Assembly (NCBI GenBank): GCA_963556195.1
Contig: OY744531.1
Coordinates: 103,646,142 to 103,710,141, forward strand
Reading direction: 5' to 3'
From: Sepiola atlantica
Lineage: Eukaryota > Mollusca > Cephalopoda > Sepiida > Sepiolidae
DNA: 64,000 nt
Each line of letters begins with the position of its first letter. Within the stretch, counting starts at the first letter, position 1. The notes under the pieces were generated by a model. That model did no database searches, was not told the origin of the DNA, and saw only the letters and a program-made list of their open reading frames with translations. A program made the translations under genes and the position numbers. Shown piece by piece: positions 1 to 11,685 of this stretch.

Positions 1-117
1 GATTTATAAATAACAGTACGCTATCACAGACAATGTACGTGCTCACAATAATAAAGGTTGATCCGGATTTGTTTTAATGGCCTTTAACTCAGAAACCAAA
101 GATTTCTCGTCTTATAT

Positions 118-580
118 TAGGGGTGGGACGTAATGGGTGAAAATTTCAAATTTATGCGAGTAGTATTTTTTGTGTTCATTTATACATAAATAACACTAAA
201 CAATCAAACATTTTGAAAATTTTGCAAAATTCCGAAGATGCAGGCCAAAAATAGCCGTTAGGGCTCCACGGGACTCAAAATCCATCATTTTTCGGTGAAA
301 AACGTGGTTTCATGCGACATTTCAGGTCCTAAAACATCATCAAAAGCTCTGAATGGATATAGATGGTATAATCTGATATAGTACTTTAATTTAGGACCAT
401 TTTCAGGCTGTGAAAGGGTTTTCATGAATGTAAAATAGCCAAAAACTAGTGGCCTGCACCTTCTGAATTTTGCAAAATTTTCAAAATGTTTGATTGTTTA
501 GTGTTATTTATGTATAAATGAACACAAAAAAATATTACTCACATGAATCTGAAATGTTCACCCATTACGTCCCACCCCTA
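118..580. mobile_element. MITE with ~129-bp terminal inverted repeats
   Basis: The ends 118-246 and 451-580 are near-perfect reverse complements, both starting TAGGGGTGGGACGTAATGGG from the outside. The element is flanked by a 7-bp direct repeat CTTATAT (111-117 and 581-587), read as the target-site duplication. A TA-type duplication inside this (TA next to GGGGTGG) is an alternative. The 204-bp centre has no open frame, so this is a non-autonomous DNA transposon. Superfamily is not assigned: 7 bp is unusual and the arms are very long for the element size. Confidence 0.85.
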
Positions 581-587
581 CTTATAT

Positions 588-1300
588 ACACATATAGAAT
601 ATAATCCTGGAGCTATACAACCGATTTTACAAACAACCTGTATAACGTTGAGTGGTGTTCTATTTTAATTTTGATCAATGACTTTCGGTGAAAACTTGTT
701 TTAAACATAGCGGGAGCGTTTTCATTTTGAATTTCAGTTTTAAAGCTAATACATTATTTGCTTTGATTACGTTTTTTTTTTAATCCTCGTTCATTTTGAA
801 AAACGTCCGAATGGGATTAAGTGCTGAGTGTTGATCAACATTTGCTCGTGTTGTTTTTATTTTATGCGAAAAAATTAATAATTTGCTCTTCTAATTTGAA
901 ATTGTCAAAAGGCACTCTCGAATTTCTTGCAAGTTTATTTGGAAATATGACAAATTATGATAGAAAAATCCGATCATAAATATTGAAGAATTTTATTCCG
1001 AATCCGTATGAATAAATAATCGGGAGAATCATATTCATTCAATCAATAAAATGCCTTTATTTTATGTGAATCGGGTTTGGTATTCAAGAAATTCAACAAT
1101 TCTAAATACGGTATTTAAAAAAAAATGAATGTTGACACTGCTAAAAGTAAATCAGGTTTTTTTCACCCAAAATGAATACTCGTGTTTGAAAAGAATCAGC
1201 AAAATCTATACAATTATCCGATTTTAAGTACGTTTATGGTATTAATTTAATAAAGAAAGTGTAAACTTATAGATACTTGAGGTCACTTACATTACTTTAG
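588..1300. other. AT-rich non-coding DNA, no feature seen
   Basis: No open frame, repeat array or recognisable element was seen here beyond short A and T runs. Confidence 0.5.
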
Positions 1301-1307
1301 CTAATCC

Positions 1308-1605
1308 ATTTCAACGACGACATAGTCTTATTATGCCCATAGTCGAAACTCAGTAACAACCTTTCAAAAGAAATAATACGCTCAAGGTCAGAATGAAAAT
1401 TGATTTTAAGGCAGCTAATACTTAAAGCTCGCAAGACTTCATTTTTATACACATTAACATTTCCGGTGTTTTAGTACATTTCTCTACCGGTAAGTGCCTT
1501 TAAATGTTTGTTTTTTATTCGCACTTTCTGGGTGTATTTTTTCGTGTAAATGTTGTAACTTAGTTTCGACTATGGGTATAATAACACATAGTTCGTCGTT
1601 GAAAT
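1308..1605. repeat. Inverted repeat, ~54-bp arms around ~190 bp
   Basis: Arm 1308-1360 (ATTTCAACGACGACATAG onward) is the imperfect reverse complement of 1552-1605. Both arms contain the CCATAGTCGAAACT core. The spacer has no coding potential. It may be a decayed transposon or foldback element. No clear target-site duplication was found. Confidence 0.7.
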
Positions 1606-1609
1606 AAAT

Positions 1610-1646
1610 AGGGTGGGTTAGGGTGAGGTGGGTTAGGGTTAGGGTT
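1610..1646 (+). repeat. Short interstitial TTAGGG-like tract
   Basis: GGGTGGGTTAGGGTGAGG followed by TTAGGGTTAGGG-type units, directly abutting a (TA)n tract. The metazoan telomere repeat is TTAGGG; this is a short degenerate interstitial copy, not a chromosome end. Confidence 0.7.

Positions 1647-1647
<1 letters not shown>

Positions 1648-1714
<67 letters not shown>
1648..1714. repeat. (TA)n microsatellite
   Basis: Uninterrupted TA dinucleotide run. The minus-strand frame over it (poly Ile-Tyr) is a repeat artefact. Confidence 0.95.
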
Positions 1715-1716
<2 letters not shown>

Positions 1717-2204
1717 CCGGGCAGGGATAGTGATGCTGATGACGGCTCAAAGCCAGAAACACGTGTCTATGTCTACCTTATTTGCACGCAAAAATTAATT
1801 TATAAATTAATTAATTAAAAAATTAATATATGCAAGAATACATTTATAAATCAATTAGTTAAAAAATCTATATAAACAAAAATTGATGACACGTTCGATT
1901 AAGGGCGAAGTAAAATGTAGTCTTCTTCATATTCTTAGAAATAAACCGCTCGGGTGGCGAGAAGTAATAATTATTCCAATCTTGAATAAAATCCATTACA
2001 TGATTTCGATTTTTTAAAAAGTATAAAATTTAAGATTAAGGTTTTTTTTAGAAGACATTGAAATTCAGAGAATTTTGCTTAATTAGTGTCTGATTAATAT
2101 GGATTAATTTTTATTTTAGTTTTAAATTGTTTTTTGTATCGATAAACTCTTTGTGATTCTCAACAGAAACTGACATTTGAGGAATTTATATTAATTGTAA
2201 AACT
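1715..2204. other. AT-rich non-coding DNA
   Basis: No gene or element recognised. Contains short AATTAATTA-type palindromic runs near 1795-1830. Confidence 0.45.
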
Positions 2205-2350
2205 TTAATAACAATCGGAAGTATCCGAATTTTCGCGAAGGGCTTCAACTCCCACCATGCCCCTTCGCATGAAGCTTTGAATTAAACTAAATATAGCCCA
2301 GATTACGCACACTTTACGTTCCAAAATTGAAAATTATCAGCTAATTATTA
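2205..2350 (+). repeat. Dispersed repeat A, copy 1
   Basis: Shares a divergent block with 6596-6790: a CGAAGGGCTTCA core, then a TTAAACTAAA run, then TTCCAAAATT. Both copies are non-coding and in the same orientation. Possibly the 3' region of a non-LTR retroelement; family not identified. Confidence 0.6.
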
Positions 2351-4689
2351 GGGGGGGGGAAATCTTCTACATACAAATATATAAACACATACCCTAACTT
2401 TATATAAAGAGGGATTATAAATGTCTGATTTTCCTAAACAAATGCTTGCATGACTACTTATCAAAATGGTTCGTAATTCATCTAAGCCCGCCAAGTAGAC
2501 CACGTTTCATTGGTCCCAGATGTCTATAATGGGAGTTTATATTAGGCATTGACTAAATTGGTAATTATTTATTTCCGTTATTGTCATTAAGTGGTCAACG
2601 CATCACAAACCAAATGACGGAAACATTAAAAAAGTAGCGGTACCAAAAGAGGTTTGCCACTCCCCCCTGTGCAATGGGGCACTTGCGACACTATAAGCAA
2701 GTCTCTTTATGTTTGGAACAAATAACGATTTACATCACATTTTTTGCTAATGGATATTTTGTATATTTTATTAGATGTACTTACCCGACGTTGCCCGGGA
2801 ATTTTTTTAACTTTCATTTAAGTTTTGCTTTATATTTAAGTTATGTTGTTGTTTTTTTATCAAATTATTATATTTTTTGTAGGTTAAATTTAATTGTCGT
2901 GCTGTTGTTTAGTGGTTAAACGATTAATTGGATCAAATTAATTATAACTAATTAATTGGATCAAATTGTTATAAAACTATAACTAATTTCGGTAAGATGG
3001 TATTGTTTTAATCTCTATTTATCAAATGATTATATGTAAATATTAAAAAAAAAAACTTTCAATACATGAAGATTTAATAAGAATTTTTTTAGCTCGGTAA
3101 AGAAGAATTTTAAACTTTTGTCTTCGACAGTTTTAAAGGATTGACATTTATCGCAATCCGATCATATAAATCAACCAATGGCGCTTGTGAAAAAACACAA
3201 CATATGCTACAAAATTAGATCTTAAAATATTACATTTTTCATACAAATCCGGCTCCCAGGGCAATATTTATCAAGTAAACAAGAATTGCGGTCATGTGAT
3301 GTGCTTTCAACTACGTCCGTCGCACCTCGTGGGATTAAAACGCTTTTTCGTGCACAAAATAAAATCATGCGTCTGAAGCGGATAAAATATAATTGAAGGT
3401 GAGATTTTCGTCGAAGAAATCAGTTGGAAAAAAATCAATATACCGTTAACAAGAAGATTACGGTCGCGCTTCTATCGCCCTCCTGGGCTTGAGAAGCTAA
3501 TATTTATTTCTCAACTCACACACACAGTCATACGCTTACGAACCCTGGCAATAGGCAACACACACGCATGCCTGCACGCATATTCACACTCATTTCTAAC
3601 TGAACTTTCTTTGAGAACTCGAACATTTCGAATGAACAATTACTCACATAAAATATTTTGTAATATTGTGTTCCTTAAACAATGTTTTCTTCTTTCATTA
3701 AACATTCATGTGTTTTTTCTGTTTTCAAAATTTTTATAATTTTATTGTCAGTGTGGACCTGAGAATTTCCTCTAAGACACAACTAAAGTCAACACTTAAA
3801 CAAGCGGAAACGGTTTAAATGCGTCCAAATTCATTTTAAATTTTAAATTTCGAAGTGTCACGAAGTAATACATTTATTTCTGAAACTATTAACAAAAGGT
3901 TAAAATGGCTGATTTGGTTATCAAAAAACGGAAATCTACTCTAGTGTAATTAAATCATTTTTTTTAAATAGAATTTTTTAAATTCCGTTTGAATACTGTA
4001 CGCTTTTTATTTATTTTTTATTTCAACAAATAATAGATTAATACTAAATTTAAAATAAATGTTGTAAGTCACGTAGATTCGAAAAACACATTCTCATACA
4101 CCTGAGAAGTATAATATAAAAAATGTCCTGCTTTTTTTATTGCGTTATTTACATAGACAAAAATTGTTGCAGAATTCTTTCATCGAAATACCAAACGCGG
4201 ATCGAGCTCTGCAGAATGTGGCACTTTGTAAAAAAAAAACGTGAACTAATAACAGAGTTTATAGGTTCACATATACTCGTTATTATTACCAATGGCTAAA
4301 ATGTCAGTTCCATTGCCATCAACCGTATGTTTCCATCATTGATCTATCCAAAAAAGGATGTACTATCACCAATAGAATTTACACAACCTAAACCCTGAAG
4401 CCGTCCATTTCTCTCATAAACTTGTATTTACTTCTTGGTGCAGTTTTTTTTATTTTGATAGCAAGGCGACATGATTGAACGTAGAAAACTGTGGTTTCGA
4501 GCGATATTAAGAACATGCAGGTAAACGCTTACATTGCATGGGTTTCTATTATGTAGGCTGCCCCCTCCCCCCACTTGAAACGATTAGATGGTAATAACTT
4601 CCATATTTTCTTTTTGGCTTTTGTCATTTTATTATTTATCATCGTATATGTTTTATTTATTTTTCTACGTAATTGCTAACTTAAACGTG
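2351..4689. other. Non-coding DNA, no gene recognised
   Basis: About 2.3 kb of AT-rich sequence. The frame 2674-2919 has no recognisable domain and weak composition, so it is not called. At 2783-2802 a GC-rich palindrome (ACCCGACGTTGCCCGGGA) resembles the GC-rich motif at 13760-13785. Confidence 0.45.
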
Positions 4690-4717
4690 GTTACACACAC
4701 ATACACACACACACATA

Positions 4718-4793
<76 letters not shown>

Positions 4794-4921
4794 ACCGTAT
4801 TTATATCTCTGTCTTTCTATCTATCAATCTTACTGTACACGTATCTATTCCTATCTATCTATCTGGACTATCTATCTATCTAGCTAGCTAGCTAGATAGC
4901 TATCTATCTCACTGTATTCTC

Positions 4922-5008
<87 letters not shown>

Positions 5009-5169
5009 CATCTAACTATATTCTCATCTATATATCTATCTATCTATCTCACTTTATTCTCATCTATCTATCTATCTATCTATATATCTATCTATCTATC
5101 TCACTTTATTCTCATCTCTCTCTCTATCTATCTAGCTAGCTTGCTAGCTATCTATCTCACTGTATTCTC

Positions 5170-5208
<39 letters not shown>

Positions 5209-5319
5209 CATCTAACTGTATTCTCATCTATATATCTATCTATCTATCTCACTTTATTCTCATCTATCTATCTATTTATCTATCTATCTCACTTTATTCT
5301 CATCTATCTCTTTCTCTCT

Positions 5320-5379
<60 letters not shown>

Positions 5380-5382
5380 AAA
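4690..5382. repeat. Compound microsatellite: (CA)n, (TA)n, (TCTA)n
   Basis: A CA-rich start is followed by about 70 bp of TA and then about 580 bp of TCTA/ATCT tetranucleotides. The tetranucleotide part has a longer period: blocks ending in CTCACTTTATTCTCATC recur at about 5048, 5100 and 5248-5300, with a related CTCACTGTATTCTCATC form at about 4910 and 5155. Confidence 0.95.
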
Positions 5383-5833
5383 CAAAGCCCCCTATATACT
5401 ATATAAGAACACTAAACGTATTACAACACAGAATAATCTCAGACTAGCCGCTATTTCAGAATTACATTAATAAATAAAATAGAATGATATCTTTAGTTTT
5501 ATTCTTCTAAAATCATGATTCGAAATATTTTAAAGTCCGAAATCAAATTTTCTCTTGTCATATGGATATGCCTTTAAAACTATTATGTTTAATATCCAAT
5601 TAATCATGCAATATTAATGTGTCTAAAACTGAATCAATGTCTGTTCAAATATTTACTCTTTACAAATTATTGCTAAAAAGTATTTAGACACACAAGTCTT
5701 CATTCTGTTTCCATTGTATATTTGCAACATATATTGGAGTGTTTTGGGGCAGAATAGTGGCAGGCGCTTAAACGTTTCCGTCTCTCATCTTAATTCTAAA
5801 TAAACCGAGTCGCATTTGATAAATTTAGTGTTG
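5383..5833. other. Non-coding DNA, no feature seen
   Basis: AT-rich, no open frame or repeat recognised. Confidence 0.4.
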
Positions 5834-5838
5834 TTAAG

Positions 5839-6048
5839 TGTTGTGAAGTTGTCCAACAGTAAATAATAAATAAAGGAAGTCAAGTCGAGGGTTGGTTTAA
5901 CAAGTGTATTAGCAAAGTAAGAAAGTGACTAGCACTTGGCTAGACAGTTACAAGACTGTGCTTTGTCTTCTCTGTGTCTCTGGTGACTCGCACTATTTAT
6001 AGTGACAACCGGTGTAGTTTCTCCTGTGTAAGAACGGCCGGTGTAACA
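5839..6048 (+). mobile_element. Solo LTR, 210 bp
   Basis: The segment starts TGTTGTGAAG and ends CGGCCGGTGTAACA, so it has the TG...CA ends and short inverted TGTT/AACA termini of a retroviral-type LTR. It is flanked by a 5-bp target-site duplication TTAAG (5834-5838 and 6049-6053). A TATA-like CACTATTTATAG lies near 5991-6003 and AATAAA-type signals lie near 5866. A second copy with its own, different 5-bp duplication is at 53477-53994. With no internal region or second LTR, recombination to a solo LTR is the simplest reading. A 5-bp duplication fits Ty3/Gypsy or Bel-Pao; the family is not determined. Confidence 0.85.
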
Positions 6049-6053
6049 TTAAG

Positions 6054-6595
6054 TATTGTTTGATAAAACTTGTTGCCTCATTCAAAAATCAGTAAAAATC
6101 GAATGACATTTTGACCAATCACATTCTTTTACATTCTACCGCATTATTTAATTGTCTGATTGTCAGCTGCCAACCATAGATGTATGAAACTGCACTCTTT
6201 TGTTAAGGGTTTACTTCCCCTACAGCTGCTTAATGACCTTAAATCACGGCCTAGATGCTAATACATTCACACCACATAAATTCAAGACATAATGATACTC
6301 AACGTCACGTGTAGAATTCTCATGTCAATGTTAATAAAACACCATTACGTGATTTTGATCCTAGTAAACGTCTAAAATTGATGGCTAAAGCTTAACGGAT
6401 CCTCAGAAAAAAATAAATTCAGGGAATCTTGATTACTTGGTGTCTAATGACCCTATATTAGAATAAATGCAAATCAGAAATATTTCAATTTTTAAATGGG
6501 AGGTTGTACCCATGTTATGCTCCTAACATCCTTTAAAATACTCCAAAAAATCTTAAATCTGCCTAATATTTATAGATAAATGTCTAATGACCATT
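6054..6595. other. Non-coding DNA, no feature seen
   Basis: No open frame or repeat recognised between the solo LTR and dispersed repeat A. Confidence 0.4.
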
Positions 6596-6790
6596 ATTAA
6601 GATTTCACAAACATCGGAGGAATCTAAATTTTACGAAGGGCTTCATCCCCCTTCTATCTTCTTTGCATTAAACTGAATTAAACTAAAATAGCTCACATTA
6701 CGACCCGTTTACGCCTAGAAATTGTGTTCCAAAATTCATAATGATCGGTTTATTAGTTTAAGAGTCAATTCTGTACATTATGATATATAC
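6596..6790 (+). repeat. Dispersed repeat A, copy 2
   Basis: Related to 2205-2350 (CGAAGGGCTTCA, AACTGAATTAAACTAAA, GTTCCAAAATTCA). It extends to ATGATATATAC at the 3' side, where a TA-rich tail begins. Non-coding. Confidence 0.6.
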
Positions 6791-6987
6791 ACATATACAC
6801 ATATTTATAGCGATACTGTGTTTGGAGTGTAAGTGTTCTTTGGCAATAAAAATGTACTTTAGTTGACTTTCTTTAAAAAATACTGATTGCGGCGCGGAAC
6901 ATTATAACACTTGAGACATTTTCTTTACTAATTACTTTCCCTCAGAGTATGAGTCGGCACTCCTAACAGAACTGGAACAATAATATT

Positions 6988-6989
<2 letters not shown>

Positions 6990-7036
<47 letters not shown>

Positions 7037-7078
7037 CTATATACATATATATATACATATACATATATCTACATATGT

Positions 7079-7139
<61 letters not shown>

Positions 7140-7157
7140 CATAGATATATATACATA

Positions 7158-7215
<58 letters not shown>

Positions 7216-7216
7216 G
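6990..7216. repeat. (TA)n tracts with interspersed TATG/TATC units
   Basis: Several long TA runs separated by short variant units. Frames across it encode only Ile-Tyr repeats and are not genes. The right edge abuts a hammerhead-like motif. Confidence 0.95.
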
Positions 7217-7220
7217 TCAT

Positions 7221-7263
7221 CCACATACAGACTGTTTCGCTGTTTCACAGCTCATCAGTACGG
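7221..7263 (-). ncRNA. Hammerhead ribozyme-like motif
   Basis: Read on the minus strand: CTGATGA (7258-7252), stem II GCTG-TGAAA-CAGC (7251-7239, four perfect pairs), GAAAC (7238-7234), then a stem III of two pairs (AC/GT) closing a five-base loop, and a GTA cleavage triplet at 7228-7226. Stem I pairs 7259-7263 with 7225-7221, five pairs including two G-U. All core positions of a type I hammerhead are present. Very short stem III is typical of retroelement hammerheads, which may act as dimers. A truncated relative is at 17000-17032. Activity is inferred, not shown. Confidence 0.65.
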
Positions 7264-7639
7264 CTAGACCAGTAAGTGCCTCAAGCCGGGATATCGCAGA
7301 ACTTTATTCAGTTACAAATTAGGATATCTGGAAAAGATTTATTCGTTCGTTTCACACTTGCACTCGTTTTTTTAGTAATTTTTTTATAATGAACTCGCGT
7401 ACATCATATATCAGAATATATATACACGTGTATATACACAAAAACTATCATCGACACGCTAGTGTAATGTTTTTTGTACATGTCTGTATAAATAAATATA
7501 TATATACATGTGTAAATATGCGCGTAAGTATGCAAGTGTATATATATATATACATCTGTTACATAATATATAAGAATATTTTAACACTTGAAGATATACA
7601 CACATCGACACGCAAGTGTAGTGTTTTTCATATACGTCT
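7264..7639. other. Non-coding DNA with an internal direct repeat
   Basis: A block ATCGACACGC(A/T)AGTGTA(A/G)TG followed by a CTGTATA end occurs at about 7450 and again at about 7597, offset about 147 bp. The frames here are repeat-driven (Tyr/Ile-rich) and not called. Confidence 0.5.
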
Positions 7640-7640
7640 G

Positions 7641-7673
<33 letters not shown>

Positions 7674-7843
7674 TTATATATATACTTATCTATATGTATA
7701 TTTATATATATATAAATATATATATATATATCACTATATATATGCATATATATATAAATATATATATATTTATATATATATAAATATACATATTTATATG
7801 TATATATATAAATATATATATATATAAATATATATATACTTAT

Positions 7844-7874
<31 letters not shown>

Positions 7875-7877
7875 AAT

Positions 7878-7908
<31 letters not shown>

Positions 7909-8365
7909 AATATATATATATAATTATATATATATATATATATAAAGATATATATACATATATATATATGTATATATATATATTTATATATTTTTATATA
8001 TACGTTTATATATATATATCTAAATATATATGTATTTATATATTTATATATATATATATATTTATATATATATAAATAAATATATATATATAAATATATG
8101 TGCATATTTAAATATATATATATATAAAAAGATACATATATATACATGTATATATATATTTATATATAAATATATATATATATAAATATATATATTTATA
8201 TATATCTAAATATATATATGTATATATATATTTATATATAAATATATATATATATATAAAATATATATATTTATATATATATATATATAAAAATATATAT
8301 ATTTATATATATATATATAAATATATATATATATATTTATATATATATATAAATATATATATATA

Positions 8366-8398
<33 letters not shown>

Positions 8399-8505
8399 TT
8401 ATATATAAATATATATATACATATATATATTTATATATATGTATCTATTTATATATATATATATATTTAAATATGCACATATATTTATATATATATATAT
8501 CTATT
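7640..8505. repeat. Long AT-only field, TATATA/AAATATATA mix
   Basis: About 860 bp made almost only of A and T, alternating TA runs with AAATATA and TTTATATA phases, often forming local palindromes. Apparent frames on both strands encode Ile/Tyr/Lys repeats and are artefacts. Confidence 0.95.
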
Positions 8506-9664
8506 ACTTCAGGTGAGTACTTATGTTTTTATGAGGCTTCATAAAATAATGTCGCTTTATAATGTATCAGCGTATCTCTAAAAGTTGTGCCATGTTCATA
8601 ACGGTTGATGTTTGTTTTTTTAATTTCTCATTGCCTTTTTCTTGTACATTTTTCTGTCTATAGTTTACAGGTATGAGATGATTCACATAATTATGCTTTC
8701 AGGAAAAAAGTTTTTCATCCATTTTATCGCTTGATATATAAGTAATTCATGGTGTTAAATTGAATAATTTCTACTTATAATAAGAAGAGTATTAAAAACA
8801 GAAAATTTAACGAGTCATTAAATATCTTCGAAAAGTTGCTTGCAGTAAAAGAAGCGTCACTTTTACGTCCTGGTTGGCATTCAATTTTTGAATATATTTT
8901 TTTATGATTTACTGTTTCAATTCATGTATTTTGAAATTCGTTGGTGGAATAATTTGTACTTCGTGTCATTTTGCATCAGTTTTATTTTCTCCAGAACTTA
9001 AAAAAAAATTATTTTAAATTTACAGTCTACTTTCCATAAACCGTAAACAAGATTTACATCCGCACATAAAATACGGACACAATTCAATAAACCATTACGT
9101 TTACTTTTATTTGACCTTTTCTATCTTTTATTGAAGAGACATAACTTAATACAAAGATTTTGGTCTATGTGCATAAAAACACTGGATAAAATATTTACAA
9201 AGATTCGTTGTAGGTTGAAGTGTGTTTTGGTGCGAGACATGATGCGATCAAATGTGTGACGCAAGATGCGACAACTAGAACAATCAGGCCCTCTTTCTTC
9301 CGGATTTGAATCTTAAAAAGCAACCACCGCCATAACTTGGACCTTTTTTATTACCATTGGGGTCACCACTTTTAAAAGTCAGGAGCCACTCGATGATAAG
9401 GGTAAATAAGATAAGGATGATTGCCTGCTGAAAGATGAGGAACATTATGGGAGTACGAACGTTAATCGATTGTATGAACTGCGTTTGATTGTTCGATCAA
9501 GGAGAAAAAATTGTTCACATTGAATTTTAAGACGCCTAAATTGAAATAAGTTTCGTGGTAATGTGTGTTCTACAGAGAAAAACCAATTGCAAAGAAGCCC
9601 TGTCCATGAAAATTCCGTTAGACGTTAGGCACATGGATGGAAAAGAGAAATACGTTTCTCATTG
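8506..9664. other. Non-coding DNA, no gene recognised
   Basis: No element or domain seen. The short frame beginning at 9555 runs into the MITE at 9667 and has no recognisable domain. Confidence 0.45.
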
Positions 9665-9666
9665 TA

Positions 9667-10045
9667 CAGGGTGGGCCAAAATAAGGGTCCTATCTTTAAA
9701 TTTGAATAACTTGAATTTGAATAACTTCCACAAAATAAAAGTTAAACCCACCAAACTTTATGTGTGTGTAGACTGACCCTTCCGAGATTTTTTGAAATAA
9801 ACAAAACAAATTTTAGCCGAAAAACACTTAAAACTTACAAAAACTAAAGTATTGGTTTTTACACTGTTTTGAGTTTTTTAAGCAAAAATAATGTTTTCTA
9901 AATGAGGGTACGTTCCTTAGGGCTAATACGGCTCATGCTTGCTTCGGAAGGGGTCCTTTACTTATTCTAAAAAAAAAAAAAAAAAATCAATAAATAAAAA
10001 AGTTATGAATTTTTAAAAATAGGACCCTTATTTTTGCCCACCCTA
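9667..10045. mobile_element. TA-flanked MITE, 379 bp, ~26-bp inverted ends
   Basis: Left end CAGGGTGGGCCAAAATAAGG and right end (reverse complement) TAGGGTGGGCAAAAATAAGG are inverted repeats that continue through GGTCCTAT. The element is flanked by TA at 9665-9666 and 10046-10047. A TA target and a GGGTGGGC end are typical of Tc1/mariner-type MITEs. No transposase frame lies inside. The region contains an A18 run near 9970. Confidence 0.8.
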
Positions 10046-10047
10046 TA

Positions 10048-11134
10048 GTATCGATACGATTTTTGTTGTTGTGAATAAGGAGAAAATAAAGACTAAAGCT
10101 AAGTCGAGCACCTTCTATGGTAATAACGAGTAGAAAGAGCCTAGCAACGTCTCTTCTATGAGAAGCGAGTTGTAAGGAATGTAGAGATACCCCCCACTAG
10201 ATTTCGAAGTCGATTTTGTACTCTTTCAGGACAGGAAACAGTGCTATTTCAGGAATCTCTCCAGTTATGACAGCTATATTCTATGTTTGGACTATTTGAC
10301 TCTTATATAGGTAGAAGATTGTCATCTGGAGCTATATAGTTTCTAGAGCGGTAGAATGATCAAACCATGTTTGCAGCAACCTTTGCACACTGGATGTATT
10401 ACTTTCATGTTAGTTCTTTGTGTACATATGGACAATAAATACCACGGCCATGCGTGAATTTTTTCTGGACTTATGAAAGTAGTAAACTGTTCGGAATCAA
10501 TAAATCTGTTTTGGGGTTATTCAATCCTAACCAGCATTTTCTCACGTTAAGGAAGAGAAAGAAGGCGGCTCACAAATAAATCATTCATACTAAGTCAGCT
10601 TAGAACCGATTATCACAAAGACTAAAATAAATAAACAAAAACACTTTCAATTACAATCAAGAGTCAATAAATACAAATAAATAAGCTATCTATAATAAAG
10701 AAAGCAGAACTCAATAGAAAATAAAATGGTAAATCAAAAAAATACATAGATGAACGAATCACGAAAATATATTTGCAGAAATAGTTCAACTCTATAAAAG
10801 GCAATACAACAGCTTCTCTTCTCATAATGTCCGACACAGAATTATATAATGGGATACACACAGCCTGAGCGCTATTCGGTCGGATGAACGCAAGGCGAGT
10901 TATAGTCCTCGCTCTTCAAACTTGGATCCATATATGGTCTTAAAGGTGTTTGAGACAAATTTGATAATTGTTTTTTTTATATTCTTTCATTTCAGAAGCA
11001 TTTGAAGTATTTAATAGAAGAAAAAGTGCAACTGAGACCTGTTCTTTTAGTTCGATAGGTGAGGTTGAAGACCATGGGCGATGGGAAAGCACAGGAATTT
11101 TGTCAGAGAGTGACGTGCATCATGATAATCAGAC
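10048..11134. other. Non-coding DNA, no gene recognised
   Basis: No domain or repeat recognised. A good-looking 3' splice site (pyrimidine tract then TTTCATTTCAG at about 10984-10994) opens the frame 10968-11282, but that frame runs into a dispersed repeat at 11135, so an exon is not called. Confidence 0.4.
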
Positions 11135-11345
11135 AAGGGATGAAGCCACTTGGTGTAAGGAGCTAAAAAAACACCACTTTAATGTCAACACCCAGCTAAC
11201 AATAAGTGTTATAGGGATAGAATCTGACCCAGAAAACAGCAATTCTTCCCCCTTTGTCAGAAACATCGCTCATGGAATGTGAGGACTAAAGAACAAAATA
11301 AGGTAAGCGAGAGTCACGAGTCTGTCGAAAGTAAATCCAAGTTAG
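11135..11345 (+). repeat. Dispersed repeat B, copy 1
   Basis: Same order of blocks as 57351-57557: GAAGCCACTTG, AAGGAGCTAAAAAA, GAAAACAGCAATTCTTC, ATGTGAGGACTAAAG and CGAAAGTAAA. The copies differ by many substitutions and small indels. One frame in this copy is open for about 100 codons but the other copy is broken in all frames. Possibly a retroelement coding remnant; family not recognised. Confidence 0.7.
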
Positions 11346-11591
11346 TCACTTTCTACTCTCATTTATAAAATACTGAAAATAAGCTTCGGTTTAGTGTTCT
11401 TTGAATGATTTGAAGGCGGTGTAGTATGAGCTGAAGAATCGAGACGAAGAGAACAATGGCTCGCATAAAGGATCATAGAATGCGCTCTGACTGAGTCCAC
11501 ACAATGGAATTAATCGTGCAGTTGCAGGAGAAAAGTACCGCAAGATTCAGGTAAGGCTATGCAGCATTGGCGAGAGAAATGGGCGTTGGAG

Positions 11592-11685
11592 TGGCCAAGA
11601 TATGACGTTTTATCTTTCCTTTCCAAAAAGTGTAAAATTTGTCTAAAACACCCTGCATTCTAACTATTAAGCACCGCAAGACGAA
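11592..11685 (+). repeat. Dispersed repeat C, copy 1
   Basis: Matches 12268-12355 in direct orientation: GGCCA(A/G)GATATGACGTTT, then CCAAAAAGTGTAA, then TTTGTCTAAAACA and TTGCATTC-like blocks. Between the copies lies about 580 bp with short frames (11639-11851, 11887-12099, 11772-11993) that have no recognisable domain. Confidence 0.65.

Noticed and set aside
7023..8147. Ile/Tyr-rich open frames on both strands
   Set aside because: They are read-through of TA repeats; no start context, domain or codon bias.
10968..11282. Protein-coding exon with a good 3' splice site
   Set aside because: Most of the frame lies in dispersed repeat B, whose second copy is broken in all frames.
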